Assembly: GCA_019722365.1 (NCBI GenBank)
Contig: JADFUC010000166.1
Location: 62,001-126,000 of the forward strand
Length of the DNA: 64,000 bases
Reading direction: 5' to 3'
From: Lithospermum erythrorhizon
Taxonomy: Eukaryota > Streptophyta > Magnoliopsida > Boraginales > Boraginaceae
Part shown: one piece after another, positions 63,116 to 64,000 of the stretch
How positions within the stretch are numbered: the stretch's first letter is position 1
Layout of the letters: every line of letters starts with the position of its first letter
The notes under the pieces: model-generated
The model's database searches: none
What the model saw: the letters and a program-made list of their open reading frames with translations, nothing else
What the model was told of the DNA's origin: nothing
Program-made: the position numbers and the translations under genes

Positions 63116-64000
63116 TTGATTGCGTCTTTTCTTTTTTGGCGATTCATAAATATGTATATATATATATATTCATAGAGATAGATTTTTAGATCCTCATATT
63201 GCTTCATTATATAGAGCTTTTGAGTGGCCAATAAACAATTCTTTAATTTTGGTTCCACCATGTTCATGATAACTGAGATCTCATTATAGTCATGAATTTT
63301 GTTATGTAAATGTCTTCTAGACATTAATTATAGATTTAGCTTATTCATGAGATATACTATTCATCTACCTCTTCTAGAGGTGATATTCTTCTAGACCATC
63401 TTTAATGTCATATCTTCAATGATGGAACTATTTCATCTACAATGGTTCTTCAAGAACCTACACTCTAGTTTGAGTGTTTACAACTGGTACACTATTTTAT
63501 TACTATCTTGAGGTCATAAATTTGTTTGGTAGTGAACTTAGTTCGTATTATCCAACTTGAATTGTTAAGTATTGTCTCTTGAAGTTCGAGTTCATATTTA
63601 TTTATTTTGAGATCATATAGTATAGGGATGTACATTTGAGATAATTTATTTTTTGGTTGTATCTATTCTCCCCCTCAATGTTGAAAACATTGATATATCA
63701 CAATGAAAAATTACTTGATAAATTAATTTCAATTTCGTATTTTCAAGTATATAGATGTACATACCTCCTGGTATAATAATCATTTAAAAAGTCATTATTT
63801 GTGCATAGTCTTGAGAATAATAAATAATGAGAAGAATATATTTTATTGCTTTTGTTCTTTGTGTTGTATCTGTCTGATGAGTCTTTTGTTATAGGCTTAA
63901 ATGTAATCACAATATGGGTATTACTTGGTAAAGAAGTCTAATATCTTGGTGAAACCAATCTATCTAAACTTCTTTAACTTTGGAAGCAAAGATAAACTTG

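Larger units (their letters stand above)
60830..64000 (-). mobile_element. LTR-retrotransposon debris, minus orientation
   Basis: Two related segments lie about 2.9 kb apart in the same sense: 60914-61017 and 63833-63938. They share AGAATAT.TTTTATTG.TTTTG, ATAGG.TTAAAT and CTTGGTAAAGAAGT. On the minus strand the first has a TATA box (CCTATAAATAGG, 60976-60965) and a CAATAAAAGATATTC stretch, typical of an LTR promoter and polyadenylation region. A minus-strand purine tract (CATTGAGGGGGAGAA, 63680-63666) may be the polypurine tract. 61130-61250 has repeated 'AAACCTTA..AGGAAAA' words. No intact protein domain is present. The element runs off the right edge. Confidence 0.5.

Overview
This is a nuclear-genome window from a flowering plant, almost certainly a eudicot. 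Genes are sparse and intron-rich with GT/AG borders. Intergenic DNA is very AT-rich and full of retrotransposon debris, MITEs and (TAA)n/(TTA)n microsatellites. The gene set is plant-specific: an R2R3-MYB, a CBL calcium sensor, a plant-type CK2 beta subunit, a plant eIF4G and an RLCK-VII kinase. I could not fix the species. No bacterial or organellar features, CRISPR array, rRNA or convincing tRNA gene was seen.

Five genes could be rebuilt exon by exon, each keeping frame from start to stop. (1) 4643-5872 (+), an R2R3-MYB of subgroup 2 (MYB13/14/15 type), 266 aa, 3 exons. (2) 27261-29825 (+), a calcineurin B-like protein of CBL1/CBL9 type, 213 aa, 8 coding exons, probably with a long intron in the 5' UTR that carries a ~96-bp tandem repeat. 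(3) 32281-36142 (+), the casein kinase 2 regulatory beta subunit, 269 aa, 5 exons. (4) 45231-37946 (-), eIF4G with eIF4E-binding motif, MIF4G and MA3 domains, 1403 aa, 10 exons, convergent with CK2 beta. (5) 57989-60208 (+), an RLCK-VII kinase of PBL19 type, 409 aa, 4 exons.

The rest is mainly mobile-element sequence. 1-1100, 7015-7290 and 48640-50270 hold related LTR-like repeats. 10030-15150 is a dead L1-type LINE on the minus strand. 15400-17520 is a copia-like remnant ending in a 3' LTR. 17603-17955 is an RNase H fragment of another element. 24371-24586 is a SINE candidate with target-site duplications. 52077-53033 is a solo LTR with a perfect 5-bp duplication. 2171-2379 and 53275-53500 are Stowaway-like MITEs. 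55763-56465 is an inverted-repeat element that appears to carry a captured gene fragment. 60830-64000 is minus-strand LTR-retrotransposon debris.

Functionally the genes are independent single-copy loci, not an operon-like system. CBL (calcium sensing), the RLCK-VII kinase (immune-type signalling) and the MYB (stress transcription) all belong to plant stress signalling, while CK2 beta and eIF4G are housekeeping regulators of phosphorylation and translation. I found no previously undescribed enzymatic system. The least explained items are the inverted-repeat element with its captured coding fragment, the tandem repeat in the CBL leader intron, and the repeated coding-like segment just upstream of the kinase gene.
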